NCBI GenBank assembly: GCA_039806065.1
Contig: JBDKJS010000089.1
Location: 1 to 6,557 of the forward strand
Source: JBDKJS01 sp039806065
GTDB lineage: Bacteria; Bacteroidota; Bacteroidia; AKYH767-A; 2013-40CM-41-45
DNA: 6,557 nt
Reading direction: 5' to 3'
Position numbers and translations under genes: made by a program. Positions within the stretch are counted from its first letter, which is position 1. Each line of letters opens with the position of its first letter. The notes below the pieces were generated by a model. The model saw nothing but the letters and a program-made list of their open reading frames with translations, did not search any database and was not told the origin of the DNA. This document shows, piece by piece, positions 5,479 through 6,557 of this stretch.

Positions 5479-6557
5479 ATGATAGAATCAGCTGCTAAAA
5501 GATGGCATTTTGCCTCCAAACCAACCACAAGTGAGGTTGCTAAGCTGGCTGAGGCTTTAAATATAAATAAAGTATTGGCTGCGTTATTAATCCAAAGAGG
5601 AATTCACACCTTTGATGAAGCCAAACATTTTTTTAGACCCCAACTGGTTGACTTGCATGACCCCTTCTTGATGCAAGATATGGGTAAAGCCATTGAAAGA
5701 ATTGAGAAGGCCATAGCTACTAACGAAAAAATACTGATCTATGGCGATTATGATGTTGATGGTACAACTGCTGTAAGCCTGGTATACACATTCTTCAAAT
5801 CATTCTATGCTCATATAGATTTTTATATCCCTCATCGATATGCCGAAGGGTATGGCATTAGTATCAAAGGAATCGATTATGCAGCTGAAAACAACTTTTC
5901 ACTCATCATAGCACTTGATTGTGGTATTAAATCTATTGATAAAGTAAATTATGCCCTCGATAAAAAGGTTGATTTTATAATTTGTGACCATCACAGGCCT
6001 GGCGATGTAATTCCAAATGCAGTTGCCGTATTAGACCCCAAAAGAGAAGATTGCTCCTATCCTTATAAAGAACTTACTGGCTGTGGTATTGGATTTAAAT
6101 TAATACAAGCTTGGGCTGCATCCCATAATATAAATCTAGAGTATGTATATAGCTTCTTAGATTTAGTAGCAGTTAGCACGGCTGCTGATATTGTACCAAT
6201 CACCGGTGAAAATAGAATATTAGCATACTACGGACTAAAAGCTATCAATACTCAACCAAGAGCCGGCATTCTTGCACTCTTACAAGACTCTACAAAATAT
6301 AAGTTTGATGCCTCTCAAAGACGAGACCTTTCCATTTCAGATTTGGTTTTTTTAATTGGACCTCGAATAAATGCCGCAGGTAGAATGGATGATGCTAAAG
6401 TTGCAGTAAAATTATTGATTGCCGATAATAGTGCCCAAGCGCAGCAGTTTAGCACCGCTTTGAATGAACATAATACCGAAAGAAGAGATTTTGATTCCAG
6501 AATCACTGAACAAGCGTTACAAATGATAAGTGAAAACCCCAAGTTTGTTCAACGTAA
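5479..6557 (+). CDS. recJ: Single-stranded-DNA-specific exonuclease RecJ, N-terminal part (3' end outside window)
   Basis: The frame is open from ATG 5479 to the last base, giving 359 residues plus two bases of the next codon; RecJ is normally about 560-580 residues, so roughly two thirds is present. RecJ is a cytoplasmic, Mn/Mg-dependent 5'-3' exonuclease on single-stranded DNA, acting in RecF-pathway recombination and mismatch and base-excision repair. All the DHH-phosphoesterase motifs are visible: motif I IYGDYDVDGTT (87-97, Asp90/92/94), motif II ALDCGIKS (145-152, Asp147), motif III CDHHRPG (169-175, Asp170-His171-His172), and motif IV AVSTAADIVP (231-240, Asp237). GPRINAAGRMDDA (294-306) marks the end of the DHH core, before the DHHA1 domain. 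The N-terminus (KRWHFASKP, then LIQRGIHTFDEAKHFFRP at 38-53) matches Bacteroidota RecJ and supports this start. The C-terminal OB-fold part lies beyond the window. There is no sign of frameshift or decay. Confidence 0.96.
   Translation, partial: MIESAAKRWHFASKPTTSEVAKLAEALNINKVLAALLIQRGIHTFDEAKHFFRPQLVDLHDPFLMQDMGKAIERIEKAIATNEKILIYGDYDVDGTTAVSLVYTFFKSFYAHIDFYIPHRYAEGYGISIKGIDYAAENNFSLIIALDCGIKSIDKVNYALDKKVDFIICDHHRPGDVIPNAVAVLDPKREDCSYPYKELTGCGIGFKLIQAWAASHNINLEYVYSFLDLVAVSTAADIVPITGENRILAYYGLKAINTQPRAGILALLQDSTKYKFDASQRRDLSISDLVFLIGPRINAAGRMDDAKVAVKLLIADNSAQAQQFSTALNEHNTERRDFDSRITEQALQMISENPKFVQR

Overview
The window is chromosomal DNA of a member of the Bacteroidota (Bacteroidetes), most likely a Chitinophagaceae/Sphingobacteriales-like lineage. 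The evidence is an AT-rich base composition (judged by eye), a lack of strong Shine-Dalgarno sequences with A-rich leaders before starts, TAnnTTTG-like -7 promoter elements, and two families almost confined to this phylum: the carboxypeptidase-regulatory/plug/OMP beta-barrel TonB-receptor-like proteins and the GLPGLI proteins. All recognised genes are on the + strand. The assignment below phylum is a guess.

Layout: (1) 1-159 is the C-terminal end of a small DUF3817-type membrane protein, cut by the window start. (2) 187-561 is a DUF983 protein with two CXXC pairs and two membrane helices; it lies 27 bases after the previous stop and is probably in the same transcript. (3) 671-1849 is a full-length glutaryl-CoA dehydrogenase, preceded by a TAnnTTTG element and followed by a strong intrinsic terminator (1885-1913). 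(4) 1973-4717 is a 914-residue TonB-receptor-like outer-membrane protein, and 4704-5417 is a secreted GLPGLI protein. Their reading frames overlap by 14 bases, so they form an operon that is probably translationally coupled. (5) 5479 to the window end is the 5' two thirds of recJ, open at the right edge and preceded by a plausible Bacteroidota promoter.

How they work together: the genes fall into at least three independent units. DUF3817/DUF983 are small inner-membrane proteins of unknown function; DUF983 elsewhere sits with cytochrome-oxidase assembly genes. The dehydrogenase is a stand-alone lysine/tryptophan catabolic enzyme whose active-site residues predict the decarboxylating type. The outer-membrane protein and GLPGLI protein form the only part of the window whose biology is really unknown: a cell-envelope pair with a conserved association but no established substrate. 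RecJ is housekeeping DNA repair. No intergenic gap exceeds about 125 bases. I saw no tRNA, rRNA, CRISPR array, insertion sequence or other mobile element. Most of the window is ordinary; the overlapping outer-membrane/GLPGLI pair is the best candidate for an undescribed system.
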